NCBI GenBank assembly: GCA_963681975.1
Contig: OY820613.1
Location: forward strand, 682,001-746,000
Direction of reading: 5' to 3'
Length of the DNA: 64,000 bases
From: JANELJ01 sp024511395
GTDB taxonomy: Bacteria; Pseudomonadota; Gammaproteobacteria; GRL18
In this document: positions 19,512 to 27,842 of the stretch, one piece after another
Numbering within the stretch: the first letter of the stretch is position 1
Layout: each line of letters begins with the position of its first letter
Notes under the pieces: model-generated
Told to the model about the DNA's origin: nothing
The model's input: only the letters and a program-made list of their open reading frames with translations
The model's database searches: none
Position numbers and translations under genes: made by a program

Positions 19512-21104
19512 CTACTGTAACGCCTGAATTTTTTCAGCACACAACCAGGGTAGTAAATCATCAAATGCTTCAGGCTCTGCATGACGCCCCAGCCTGGGTA
19601 ACTCTGTCAGAATGTAACGGATATAAGCAAACGGCTCCGGTTTATTGGCTTTAGCCGTTTCAATTAAACTGTAAAGCGTCACACTGGCCATAGCACCATT
19701 GGGTGTCTGACTGAACAGCCAGTTTTTTCTGCCAATCACAAACGGTTTGATGCGCCGTTCGGCGGCATTATTATCAATCTCCGGATGACTATCTTCAATG
19801 TAGCAGGTTAACTGAGTCCATTGATTTAAAGCATAATGAATGGCCTTGCCCGGGAGCTGTTTGGGCGGTACCTGCTCAGCGGATTTATCCAGCCATTGCT
19901 TAAACTGATTTAATATGGGCTGACTTTTCTTTTGACGAACCAGATAACGCTGCTCTGCACTCATGGTTTTGCACTGCTTTTCAATGGCATACAGTTTGGC
20001 AATGGTGTTCAGTGCCATATGGGCCTTGCCGGGTTTCACGTTTTTACCCTTAAGGGCTTTAATCACCTCATCAAACTTACGCCAGGCATGAGCCCGGCAA
20101 CCGACAGAGACAATGCCACTTTGCGGGGCACACACCTGGGCATAACCACTATAGCCATTGGTTTGAAGATATTGACCTTTAAAATCCTGCAGGTAGTTTT
20201 TGGCAAACAGCCCACTGCGCCCGGGCTGATAATCATAAATAATAACAGGTGGAGATGCACCGCTACTGCCACTTTGGTACAACCACATATAAGACTGACT
20301 TTGTGCCTTTCTTCCCGGTTCATTGAGCACCTGAACCGGAGTTTCATCGGCCTGGATAATGGATTGCTGTAACTGATAATGAATAAGTCGTTGCAACAGA
20401 GGTTGACTTAGTTAGGCTGTTTTTATCATCCGGTTAGCCATGCTGGTGCGGTTAATATCAATGTTCAGACGTTTAAATATGGCTTCCTGTCGATACAGGG
20501 GTAAGGCATCGGTATATCTGGCAACGGCAATATGGGCCAGTAAGCCAGGTGATGCAATACTCTTTTCAATGGGCTGAGCCGGTTCAGGCGCTGTTTTAAT
20601 GCCATTGTCACACTGACGGCAGGCGTATTTGACCCGAATGTGTTCTATAACTTTAATCTGCGCCGGAATGATATCCGGTTGTTCAGAGGTGTCTTCTCCG
20701 ATTTCATGCAAAGCATGACCACAGCCGCAAACCTGCTCGCTTTTGGGTAATTCGTAACGAATTTGCTCTCCGGGCAGGTCTTTGGGTAAGGGTTTGCGAC
20801 CGGGCTTTTTCCGGGTATAGGTAATGGTGATTTGAGCAGAGTCTGCTTCTGTATCATCCTGATGGGCGCGTTCTTCTTCCGCTATAATGCTTTCGGCTTC
20901 ATTAAACAGCTCGGCCTGTGTATCGGGCTTTTCAGAAGAACGACCAAAGCGTTTATGTTGTAACAGGTTAAACTGCTCTTCATAAAACCGGACTTTGGTT
21001 TCTAAATCCACTATCCTGGATTGCAGTTGAGCAATGGTTTTGTCGGTTGATGCGGCAGTGGATTTCATGGGCTGCATTGTACTACAGCAAGTATAATTTT
21101 TCAC
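19512..21104 (-). pseudogene. tnpC: IS66 transposase TnpC with an in-frame stop
   Basis: Two segments in the same frame (21104-20412 and 20396-19512) are separated only by a TAA at 20412-20414 and a few codons. The first part has the coiled coil, the RFGRSSEK motif, and a zinc-binding domain (CGCGH and YACRQC). The second has the catalytic Asp (QADETPVQVL) and the Glu region (IDNNAAERRIKPF). The second catalytic position reads LQTNGYSGY, with Asn where the other IS66 copy in this window has Asp. The element therefore looks doubly inactivated. The start is uncertain; an in-frame ATG at about 21068 is an alternative. Confidence 0.85.
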
Positions 21105-21177
21105 CGTTAAATCAATGCATCACCTTGTTTTTGTTTGGTTTTTTCTGCGCTTGTTCAAGACTTCATCCGTAGTTTTA

Positions 21178-21534
21178 TCAGCTAATATGCGTATAGTTCA
21201 GTCGGGGGTGAGCCTGAACTTTTTCAATGTTTAAACCATCCGGAAGCCAGTTTAATTCCCGCTGAGTTAAACTGACAGAGGTCTGTCCTCTTAACTCAGG
21301 CCATTTAAAGCGCCCCTTTTCCAGACGCTTATAATACAGCCAGAAACCATTATTATCCCGGTGCAGAATTTTAAGTTTATCCCGGCTACGATTACAAAAG
21401 ACAAACAGGCTGGCGCTGAAAACATCCTGCTGCAGAACTTCAGAAACCAGCAGGCTTAATCCGTTTATGCTCTTTCTCATATCGGTGGCACCACAGGCCA
21501 GGTAAACCTGAGTGTTTTGATTAACACGCAACAT
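21178..21534 (-). CDS. tnpB: IS66 TnpB (Orf2) protein
   Basis: 118 residues with the expected TnpB blocks: VYLACGATDMRKSINGLSLLV, FVFCNRSRDKLKILHRDNNGF and FKWPE. Frame intact; it lies 4 nt after tnpA. It is clearly divergent from the TnpB at 14114-14479. Confidence 0.92.
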   Translation of the reverse strand: MLRVNQNTQVYLACGATDMRKSINGLSLLVSEVLQQDVFSASLFVFCNRSRDKLKILHRDNNGFWLYYKRLEKGRFKWPELRGQTSVSLTQRELNWLPDGLNIEKVQAHPRLNYTHIS

Positions 21535-21538
21535 TAAG

Positions 21539-21832
21539 CTATTTCAGTAAAGACAGTACTTGCATAAAGGTTGGCTGCTCAAAGCCTGGCTGGATTTCCA
21601 GACTTAAACCATTGGGCAGGTTTAAAATCAGACCTGAAACGGTCTTATCCTGAACAACCTGCACCGGTATTAAGCTCTCACTATCATCTGACTGCCTCAG
21701 AAATTTGGCTTTGTAGTAACTGAACATATGGGTTTTAAGGTTGTGCTGCTGACAGTATTGCTTCTGAGTCAGGCTGCTGGACTGCCAGGCCTGTAGGTGG
21801 GTGCGCATTTCTTCATCTCGTTCGTGGGGCAT
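21539..21832 (-). CDS. tnpA: IS66 accessory protein TnpA
   Basis: 97 residues. The N-terminal DEEMRTHLQAWQSSSLTQKQ and QHNLKTHMFSYYKAKF segment is the TnpA DNA-binding-like domain; the C-terminal tail (LILNLPNGLSLEIQPGF) is also typical. Intact and coupled to tnpB. An AAGGTAACC ribosome site is just upstream on the minus strand. Confidence 0.88.
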   Translation of the reverse strand: MPHERDEEMRTHLQAWQSSSLTQKQYCQQHNLKTHMFSYYKAKFLRQSDDSESLIPVQVVQDKTVSGLILNLPNGLSLEIQPGFEQPTFMQVLSLLK

Positions 21833-21922
21833 AAGGTTACCTTTTATGATTATGAAATTATAAAAAGTAATAGTTTGAAGGATTTTAAGGGGTGGGAGTA
21901 GGTGGGATTATTTGGCGCTTAC

Positions 21923-23133
21923 ACATTAATGGCATCACCGACTGCACCTTTGAGGTAGCAGCGATCTAAACGGCCATCGTTTTTCATATGACCGATTTCA
22001 GGCTCAATCGCACTGCGCCGTTTTAATGCCTTTTTAATACTTCGGGTAACACCTCGCTTCTGACCTGAGATAAAAACTTTAGTGTCTTTTACTTCATGTC
22101 CACGATAACCCCGGTCAACAAAGCACTGTTCCGGCTGTACGGCTGTAAACTGTTTTATTTGTTCCAGTTGTGGCAGCAAGGTATGTCCATCATAAGGATT
22201 GCCCGGACAACTTTGAGCGCCAATAACAAAGCCTTCCTTGTTAGTTACCGCGATACTGGCTTTAACACCAAAGTCATAAGGCTTATGAGCTTTGCCTTTA
22301 CTGATACACTCGACTTCCGGTGCATGTAAACTGTAAAGCTTGTTCTTACTGTGCTGCTCCTGCTCAATCAGTTTCTGAGCCTGTTCCAGTGCCACTTCAA
22401 ACAATGACTGAATATCAACAGAATAGTTGGGCAGTTGTCGTTCAATATCCCGTTTAACACGACCTAAACGGGATTTCAGTTTATTGTTCATTTTCTTCAT
22501 GCGTTTAAACTGTTTTGCATGTGCATAACGACTGGCCATTAGTACATATTGCGGCCCAACCCGATTATAGTTCTGGCGCAGTTTAATACCGTGCTCTTTG
22601 GACAGTTTAACCAGGTTTTCTCTGGCTTTGTTCAGGAGCTTTGAATCGGTTGGAAAAGCGATGTTCTTTTCCTGTACGGTAGTATCTACCGTGACTTTCT
22701 TTAAACTGCCAGGGTTTATGGTTTTACTCTTTAGTCCGGCTTTAATGGTTTCAATCAGTAATTTTTCACTGCCTGACTTACCCGGCCGGTTACGCCATTT
22801 GGTCATGGTCGCAGGGTGTATGGGCATCTTATGCTGAAAGTATTCTTCACCACAGAAATACTGCCAGTACGGATTTTCTGTCCAGCCTTTTACTACCTGT
22901 TCATCCGATAAATCATGCAGGTGTTTCAGGTAATGCAATCCTGCAATCAATCGAGTGCGTATGGCAGGAGCACCTTTAGTGGATACAAACAGAGCACCCC
23001 ATTCTTTATCAGGACTTTCCCGGTCTATGTGTTTTGATAACTTAATCAACTCATGGTTTATGTCCAGCATGTTTTCAAGGCGCATCCTGAACAGGTCTTC
23101 CTGAGGTATTTTTGGCTGTTTCTTTGGCTTCAT
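21923..23133 (-). pseudogene. IS5-family transposase, C-terminally truncated (about 403 aa)
   Basis: Starts at ATG 23133 and keeps all three catalytic residues, but ends at AINV where the IS66 end begins. The last 44 residues of the family are lost. The IS982 insertion lies between the ATG and the 5' terminus, separating the gene from its own leader. Confidence 0.88.
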
Positions 23134-23172
23134 TTTGGTCTGGAAATTTGCAAGGTAATAAGGCTTATTTTA

Positions 23173-24192
23173 ACCTGAATTCTGGATAAGAACTAAAAAA
23201 TATTGAACTAAATGCCTGTTTCTCGATCAGATCATTTAATGACCAAATCAAATGAATTTGAACAAGGAACAGGCAAGTGACTACTATAGATGAATTGTAT
23301 TGTAATATTGATGATTTCAACCAGTTCTTTTATCCTGAATGGGAAAAAACACTGCTGGAATCCGGTGATAAAAAGAGAAGACGACAAGGTGTAATGAGCC
23401 CAGGTGAACTGATGACTATCCTGATTAACTTTCATCAGTCACATTACAAAGATTTTAAGAGTTATTATTTATGCCATGTGCATCAACATCTTAGGAAAGA
23501 GTTTCCAGATTTATTGAGCTATAGCCGTTTCCTGTGAGTGATGTCATCGGTACTGGTGCCATTATGCGCTTACTTTACTCATTGCAAAGGAAAGCCAACC
23601 GGAATTGCCTTTGTTGATGCGAGCAGCATTAAAGTATGCCACAACATTCGCATACCCAGGCATAAAGTCTTTGATGGTGTTGCTCAGCGAGGCAAATCGA
23701 CCATGGGGTGGTTCTATGGGTTTAAACTTCACCTGATCATTAATCATAAAGGTGAAATACTGGCCACTAAAATTGACGGCGGGTAATGTAGATGACAGAA
23801 AACCGGTTCCTGAAATGGCCAAAGACTTATATGGAAAGCTTTATGGTGACAAAGGCTATGTCTCCAGTCTTTTAAGTGATGAACTGTTTGAACAGGATGT
23901 CGGGCTTATTACCCATGTCAGACGAAACATGAAACCACGTGCCATTGCATTGTGGGATAAGATTATGCTGAAAAAACGTTTTATAATTGAAACGGTTAAT
24001 GATCAGCTAAAAAATATTACACAGATTGAACATTCACGTCATAGAAGCGTAAGTGGTTTTATGTTGAACCTTATTGGTTCTCTGATTGCCTATTGTCATA
24101 AAAAAGACAAGCCGACAATCAGAATAGATGAGAGTGATATGAAAACTCTCTGTATTTAGGTAAATGACTGGGGTCTTATCCAGATCTCAGGT
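23173..24192 (+). mobile_element. IS982-family element, copy 1 (1020 bp)
   Basis: Ends ACCTGAATTCTGGATAAG (23173) and the near-complement CTTATCCAGATCTCAGGT (24192). A 7-bp target duplication TATTTTA is at 23166-23172 and 24193-24199. It is inserted in the leader of IS5 copy F. Confidence 0.93.
23277..24159 (+). pseudogene. IS982-family transposase, TGA-split and frameshifted
   Basis: GTG start at 23277. The first part (86 aa) carries the conserved SPGELMTILINFHQSHYKDF and YLCHVHQHLRKEFP blocks and stops at TGA 23535-23537, after SYSRFL. The frame continues directly with VMSSVLVPLCAYF, then IAFVDASSIKVCHN (first Asp), LYGDKGYVS (second Asp) and FIIETVNDQLKNI (Glu). An extra A near 23768-23772 shifts the frame at GEILATK. 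The copy at 50281 lacks that shift but shares the TGA. Confidence 0.9.
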
Positions 24193-24285
24193 TATTTTAC
24201 CAAAAACCTGCAAATTTAACACCCATAATCAAGTAATATTCCCTTATAAATCAATGCTATATATTTTATTCAGGGTGGACTATTT

Positions 24286-25078
24286 AGTTCAACCTGAATA
24301 ATACCGTTTTAAGCCTGACATCAAGCCAGGTTTAAAGCAGCTGATTGCCCCGGTTTGATAAAAGACCCCATCAAACCGGAAATAATTTTGAGCCACAAAA
24401 GCCGGAGCTTATTGAGGATCTTTCTTAAGTTATGTCCAGCGGCTACCATAACCACATTAATGGCATCACCGACTGCACCTTTGAGGTAGCAGCGGTCTAA
24501 ACGGCCATCGTTTTTCATATGACCAATTTCAGGCTCAATCGCACTGCGCCGTTTTAATGCCTTTTTAATACTTCGGGTAACGCCTCGCTTCTGACCTGAG
24601 ATAAAAACTTTAGTGTCTTTTACTTCATGTCCACGATAACCCCGGTCAACAAAGCAGTGTTCCGGTTGTACGGCTGTAAACTGTTTTATCTGTTCCAGTT
24701 GTGGCAGCAAGGTATGTCCATCATAAGGATTGCCCGGACAACTTTGAGCACCAATAACAAAGCCTTCCTTGTTAGTTACCGCGATACTGGTTTTAACTCC
24801 AAATTCATAAGGCTTATGAGCTTTGCCTTTACTGATACACTCGACTTCCGGTGCATGTAAACTGTAAAGCTTGTTTTTACTGTGCTGCTCCTGCTCAATC
24901 AGTTTCTGAGCCTGTTTTAGAGCTACTTCAAACAGAGACTGAATATCAACGGAATAGTTGGGCAGTTGTCGTTCAATATCCCGTTTAACACGACCTAAAC
25001 GGGATTTCAGTTTATTGTTCATTTTCTTCATGCGTTTAAACTGTTTTGCATGTGCATAACGACTGGCCATTAGTACAT
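24286..25078 (-). mobile_element. IS5-family element, copy G (5' part missing)
   Basis: The 3' terminus AGTTCAACC begins at 24286, preceded by ATTT (24282-24285). The element stops at 25078, where copy H begins. The same ATTT follows the far end of copy H (26579-26582), so it probably marks the original target duplication of G. Confidence 0.88.
24321..25078 (-). pseudogene. IS5-family transposase, C-terminal 252 residues
   Basis: Runs from YVLMASRYAHAKQF to the stop at 24321, with the second catalytic Asp (HCFVDRGYRGHE) and the Glu. The N-terminal 195 residues, including the first Asp, are missing because copy H abuts here. Confidence 0.88.
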
Positions 25079-26578
25079 AGTTCAACCTGAATAATACCGT
25101 TTTAAGCCTGACATCAAGCCAGGTTTAAAGCAGCTGATTGCCCCGGTTTGATAAAAGACCCCATCAAACCGGAAATAATTTTGAGCCACAAAAGCCGGAG
25201 CTTATTGAGGATCTTTCTTAAGTTATGTCCAGCGGCTACCATAACCACATTAATGGCATCACCGACTGCACCTTTGAGGTAGCAGCGGTCTAAACGGCCA
25301 TCGTTTTTCATATGACCGATTTCAGGCTCAATCGCACTGCACCGTTTTAATGCCTTTTTAATACTTCGGGTAACGCCTCGCTTCTGACCTGAGATAAAAA
25401 CTTTAGTGTCTTTTACTTCATGTCCACGATAACCCCGGTCAACAAAGCACTGTTCCGGCTGTACGGCTGTAAACTGTTTTATTTGTTCCAGTTGTGGCAG
25501 CAAGGTATGTCCATCATAAGGATTGCCCGGACAACTTTGAGCGCCAATAACAAAGCCTTCCTTGTTAGTTACCGCGATACTGGCTTTAACACCAAATTCA
25601 TAAGGCTTATGAGCTTTGCCTTTACTGATACACTCAACTTCAGGAGCATGTAAACTGTAAAGCTTGTTCTTACTGTGCTGCTCCTGCTCAATCAGTTTCT
25701 GAGCCTGTTTTAGAGCTACTTCAAACAATGACTGAATATCGACAGAATAATTGGGCAGTTGTCGTTCAATATCCCATTTAACACGACCTAAACGGGATTT
25801 CAGTTTATTGTTCATTTTCTTCATGCGTTTAAACTGTTTTGCATGAGCATAACGACTGGCCATTAGTACATATTGCGGCCCAACCCGATTATAGTTCTGG
25901 CGCAGTTTAATACCGTGCTCTTTGGACAGTTTAATCAGGTTTTCTCTGGCTTTGCTCAGGAGCTTTGAATCGGTTGGAAAAGCGATGTTCTTTTCCTGTA
26001 CGGTAGTATCTACCGTGACTTTCTTTAAACTGCCAGGCTTTATGGATTTACTCTTTAGTCCGGCTTTAATGGTTTCAATCAGTAATTTTTCACTGCCTGA
26101 TTTACCCGGCCGGTTACGCCATTTGGTCATGGTCACAGGGTGTATGGGCATCTTATGCTGAAAGTATTCTTCACCACAGAAATACTGCCAGTACGGATTT
26201 TCTGTCCAGCCTTTTACTACCTGTTCATCCGATAAATCATGAAGGTGTTTCAGGTAATGCAATCCTGCAATCAATCGAGTGCGTATGGCAGGAGCACCTT
26301 TAGTGGATACAAACAGAGCACCCCATTCTTTATCAGGACTTTCCCGGTCTATGTATTTTGATAACTTAATCAACTCATGGTTTATGTCCAGCATGTTTTC
26401 AAGGCGCATCCTGAACAGGTCTTTCTGAGGTATTTTTGGCTGTTTCTCTGGCTTCATTTTGGTCTGGAAATTTGCAAGGTAATAAGGCTTGTTTTACCAA
26501 AAACCTGCAAATTTAACACCCATAATCAAGCAATATTTCTTTATAAATCAATGTGCTATGATTTATTCAGGTCGAACT
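25079..26578 (-). mobile_element. IS5-family element, copy H (1500 bp)
   Basis: Both termini are present (AGTTCAACC at 25079; GGTCGAACT ending at 26578), but the flanks differ: ACAT on the left (inside copy G) and ATTT on the right. The right-hand part probably derives from copy G through homologous recombination. Confidence 0.9.
25114..26457 (-). CDS. IS5-family transposase (447 aa) with an altered signature Arg
   Basis: The frame is complete. The Arg of the R-x3-E-x6-K signature is replaced by Cys (KALKRCSAIEPE, about residue 373), which probably impairs catalysis. Trp replaces Arg in VKWDIERQ, near residue 228. The other catalytic residues are present. Confidence 0.92.
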   Translation of the reverse strand: MKPEKQPKIPQKDLFRMRLENMLDINHELIKLSKYIDRESPDKEWGALFVSTKGAPAIRTRLIAGLHYLKHLHDLSDEQVVKGWTENPYWQYFCGEEYFQHKMPIHPVTMTKWRNRPGKSGSEKLLIETIKAGLKSKSIKPGSLKKVTVDTTVQEKNIAFPTDSKLLSKARENLIKLSKEHGIKLRQNYNRVGPQYVLMASRYAHAKQFKRMKKMNNKLKSRLGRVKWDIERQLPNYSVDIQSLFEVALKQAQKLIEQEQHSKNKLYSLHAPEVECISKGKAHKPYEFGVKASIAVTNKEGFVIGAQSCPGNPYDGHTLLPQLEQIKQFTAVQPEQCFVDRGYRGHEVKDTKVFISGQKRGVTRSIKKALKRCSAIEPEIGHMKNDGRLDRCYLKGAVGDAINVVMVAAGHNLRKILNKLRLLWLKIISGLMGSFIKPGQSAALNLA

Positions 26579-26579
26579 A

Positions 26580-26615
26580 TTTAGCCCCTGTCCAGTTAAT
26601 GGATCAGGGGCTAAA
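26580..26615. terminator. Hairpin downstream of the rhodanese gene
   Basis: TTTAGCCCCTG (26580-26590) and CAGGGGCTAAA (26605-26615) form an 11-bp perfect stem with a 14-nt loop. It lies 43 bp past the minus-strand rhodanese gene and overlaps the ATTT flank of IS5 copy H. It could terminate the minus-strand operon, although there is no strong U tract. Confidence 0.55.
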
Positions 26616-26658
26616 TAAAGGAGGAATTTAATGGCTGTTCGGGCAGTTTTCTGAAATA

Positions 26659-27123
26659 CTAGGGACCCAGCTGAACATCACTGAGCCGGGGAATATGATA
26701 GGCTTCAGCGGTTTCCAGATCCACTTCACCGTCATCATTGTATAGCGGCAGATCATACTCATTCCAGCCCTTTAAGCCGGTTTTAAGAGAATAGACATCC
26801 TGGTAACCCATTAGCTGCATGACCTGGGCGGCAAGCAAGCTGCGGTTTCCGGAACGACAGACCACCAGAATTTTTTTATCCCTGGCCCGAACCAGTTCCG
26901 GACAGGTTTCGTCATAGCCCCATTCACAGGCTGTTTCCAGTACGCCCCGTGGAATATTGAGGGCATCCTTAATGCGCATATTACGGTATTCATAAGGCTC
27001 ACGAACATCCAGGATCATCAGTTCCTCGTTGTTTTCCAGTATTTCTTCGACATCCCAGGGAAACATTTCCTTTACTTCTTTCTGAGCATTTTTTAACAGT
27101 TGATTAAATGTCATAGCAGTCAT
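26659..27123 (-). CDS. Rhodanese-domain sulfurtransferase
   Basis: 154 residues with one rhodanese domain: LMILDVREPYEY (about 35-46) and the active-site loop VVCRSGNRSLLAA, with the catalytic Cys in CRSGNRS (about residue 90), then LMGYQDVYSLKTGLKGW. Its function is transfer of sulfane sulfur to an acceptor. The start at 27123 has an AAGGTAAG ribosome site. It lies 25 bp downstream of the response regulator and is probably co-transcribed with it. The dsrN-dsrR-kinase-regulator neighbourhood suggests a role in cytoplasmic sulfur trafficking, as rhodaneses have in other sulfur oxidisers; that is an inference. An N-terminal helix and an acidic C-terminal tail flank the domain. Confidence 0.9.
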   Translation of the reverse strand: MTAMTFNQLLKNAQKEVKEMFPWDVEEILENNEELMILDVREPYEYRNMRIKDALNIPRGVLETACEWGYDETCPELVRARDKKILVVCRSGNRSLLAAQVMQLMGYQDVYSLKTGLKGWNEYDLPLYNDDGEVDLETAEAYHIPRLSDVQLGP

Positions 27124-27148
27124 AAGGCTTACCTTTTCAAAATTAGTG

Positions 27149-27799
27149 TCAGGAGTCTGATTTTTTTAACAGGCCATGCTGCACAGCCATAACAGCTGCT
27201 TCAACCCGGGAATGGATGTTCAGTTTGCGTAAAATGGCCTTTACATGCAGCTTGACCGTGCCATCGGAAATATCAAGATTTCGGGCAATCACTTTGTTAC
27301 TCTGTCCTTCGGCCAGTAAAAACAGGATTTCGGTTTCCCTTGGGGTCAGCTCAGAAAAAGGACTGGGTTCCGGTGCCGGGGGCACATGACCCTGTACCAC
27401 CTTGGCCAGAATAGGGGTGAGATCCGGTGCGACCACGGTTTTGCCTTCATGAATATCCTGCAGGGCTGCGACCAGTTCATCTGGCTGCATTCCCTTAAGT
27501 AAAAAGCCTTGGGCACCGCATTGCAGAGCTTCAATTAATTCCCGTTCATCATCCACTGTGGTCAGAATGGCAATGGGCATGGTTTCACCATTTTCGCGCA
27601 GACTTTTTAATACAGCTATCCCGTCCATATCCGGCATGCGCATATCCAGCAGTACCACATCGGGTTTTTTTTCACTGACGATTTTAAGACCTTCCTGACC
27701 ACTGCCGGCATTGGCAATGACTTCAATACCCATTCGTTCCAGCAGTCCCTGTAAGCCTGCACGGAACAGGGTATGATCATCTATAAGTAATACTCGCAT
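27149..27799 (-). CDS. NarL/FixJ-type response regulator
   Basis: 216 residues. The receiver domain has IDDHTLFRAGL, a phosphoacceptor Asp in VVLLDMRMPDMDG (about residue 52) and a Lys in FLLKGMQPDE. The LuxR-type helix-turn-helix reads LTPRETEILFLLAEGQSNKV, followed by GTVKLHVKAILRKLN. It is the partner of the kinase at 29603-31234, with the usual kinase-then-regulator order on the minus strand. A 1.7-kb IS4 element now separates the two genes and ends 43 bp upstream of this start. The regulator must therefore use a promoter in that 43 bp, one inside the IS, or read-through. Targets are unknown. Confidence 0.93.
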   Translation of the reverse strand: MRVLLIDDHTLFRAGLQGLLERMGIEVIANAGSGQEGLKIVSEKKPDVVLLDMRMPDMDGIAVLKSLRENGETMPIAILTTVDDERELIEALQCGAQGFLLKGMQPDELVAALQDIHEGKTVVAPDLTPILAKVVQGHVPPAPEPSPFSELTPRETEILFLLAEGQSNKVIARNLDISDGTVKLHVKAILRKLNIHSRVEAAVMAVQHGLLKKSDS

Positions 27800-27842
27800 T
27801 ATTGTTATGCCATTTTTATTTTAGAGCTATTATTTAAGGGGA

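Larger units (their letters stand above)
19473..21922 (-). mobile_element. IS66-family element (about 2.45 kb, both ends present)
   Basis: Ends GTAAGCGCCAA...AATCCCAC (rightmost, reading inward from 21922) and GTGAGCGCCAATTAATCCCAC-like (leftmost, from 19473) match at 19 of the first 21 positions. It carries tnpA, tnpB and a nonsense-broken tnpC. The two flanks do not share an 8-bp duplication: the left flank is IS256 and the right flank is IS5 copy F. A deletion or recombination has therefore removed one original junction. Confidence 0.8.
21923..24281 (-). mobile_element. IS5-family element, copy F (3' end replaced by IS66, 5' end split by IS982)
   Basis: The body runs from the IS66 junction at 21923 to 23172. 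It is interrupted by IS982 (23173-24192) and resumes at 24193-24281 with its 5' terminus, which is degenerate (GGGTGGACT). The 3' terminus is missing. Confidence 0.9.

Noticed and set aside
26630..26656. Seven-codon frame behind a strong GGAGG site (ATGGCTGTTCGG...TGA)
   Set aside because: The ribosome site is striking, but seven codons with no structure or downstream gene on that strand cannot be supported as a gene.
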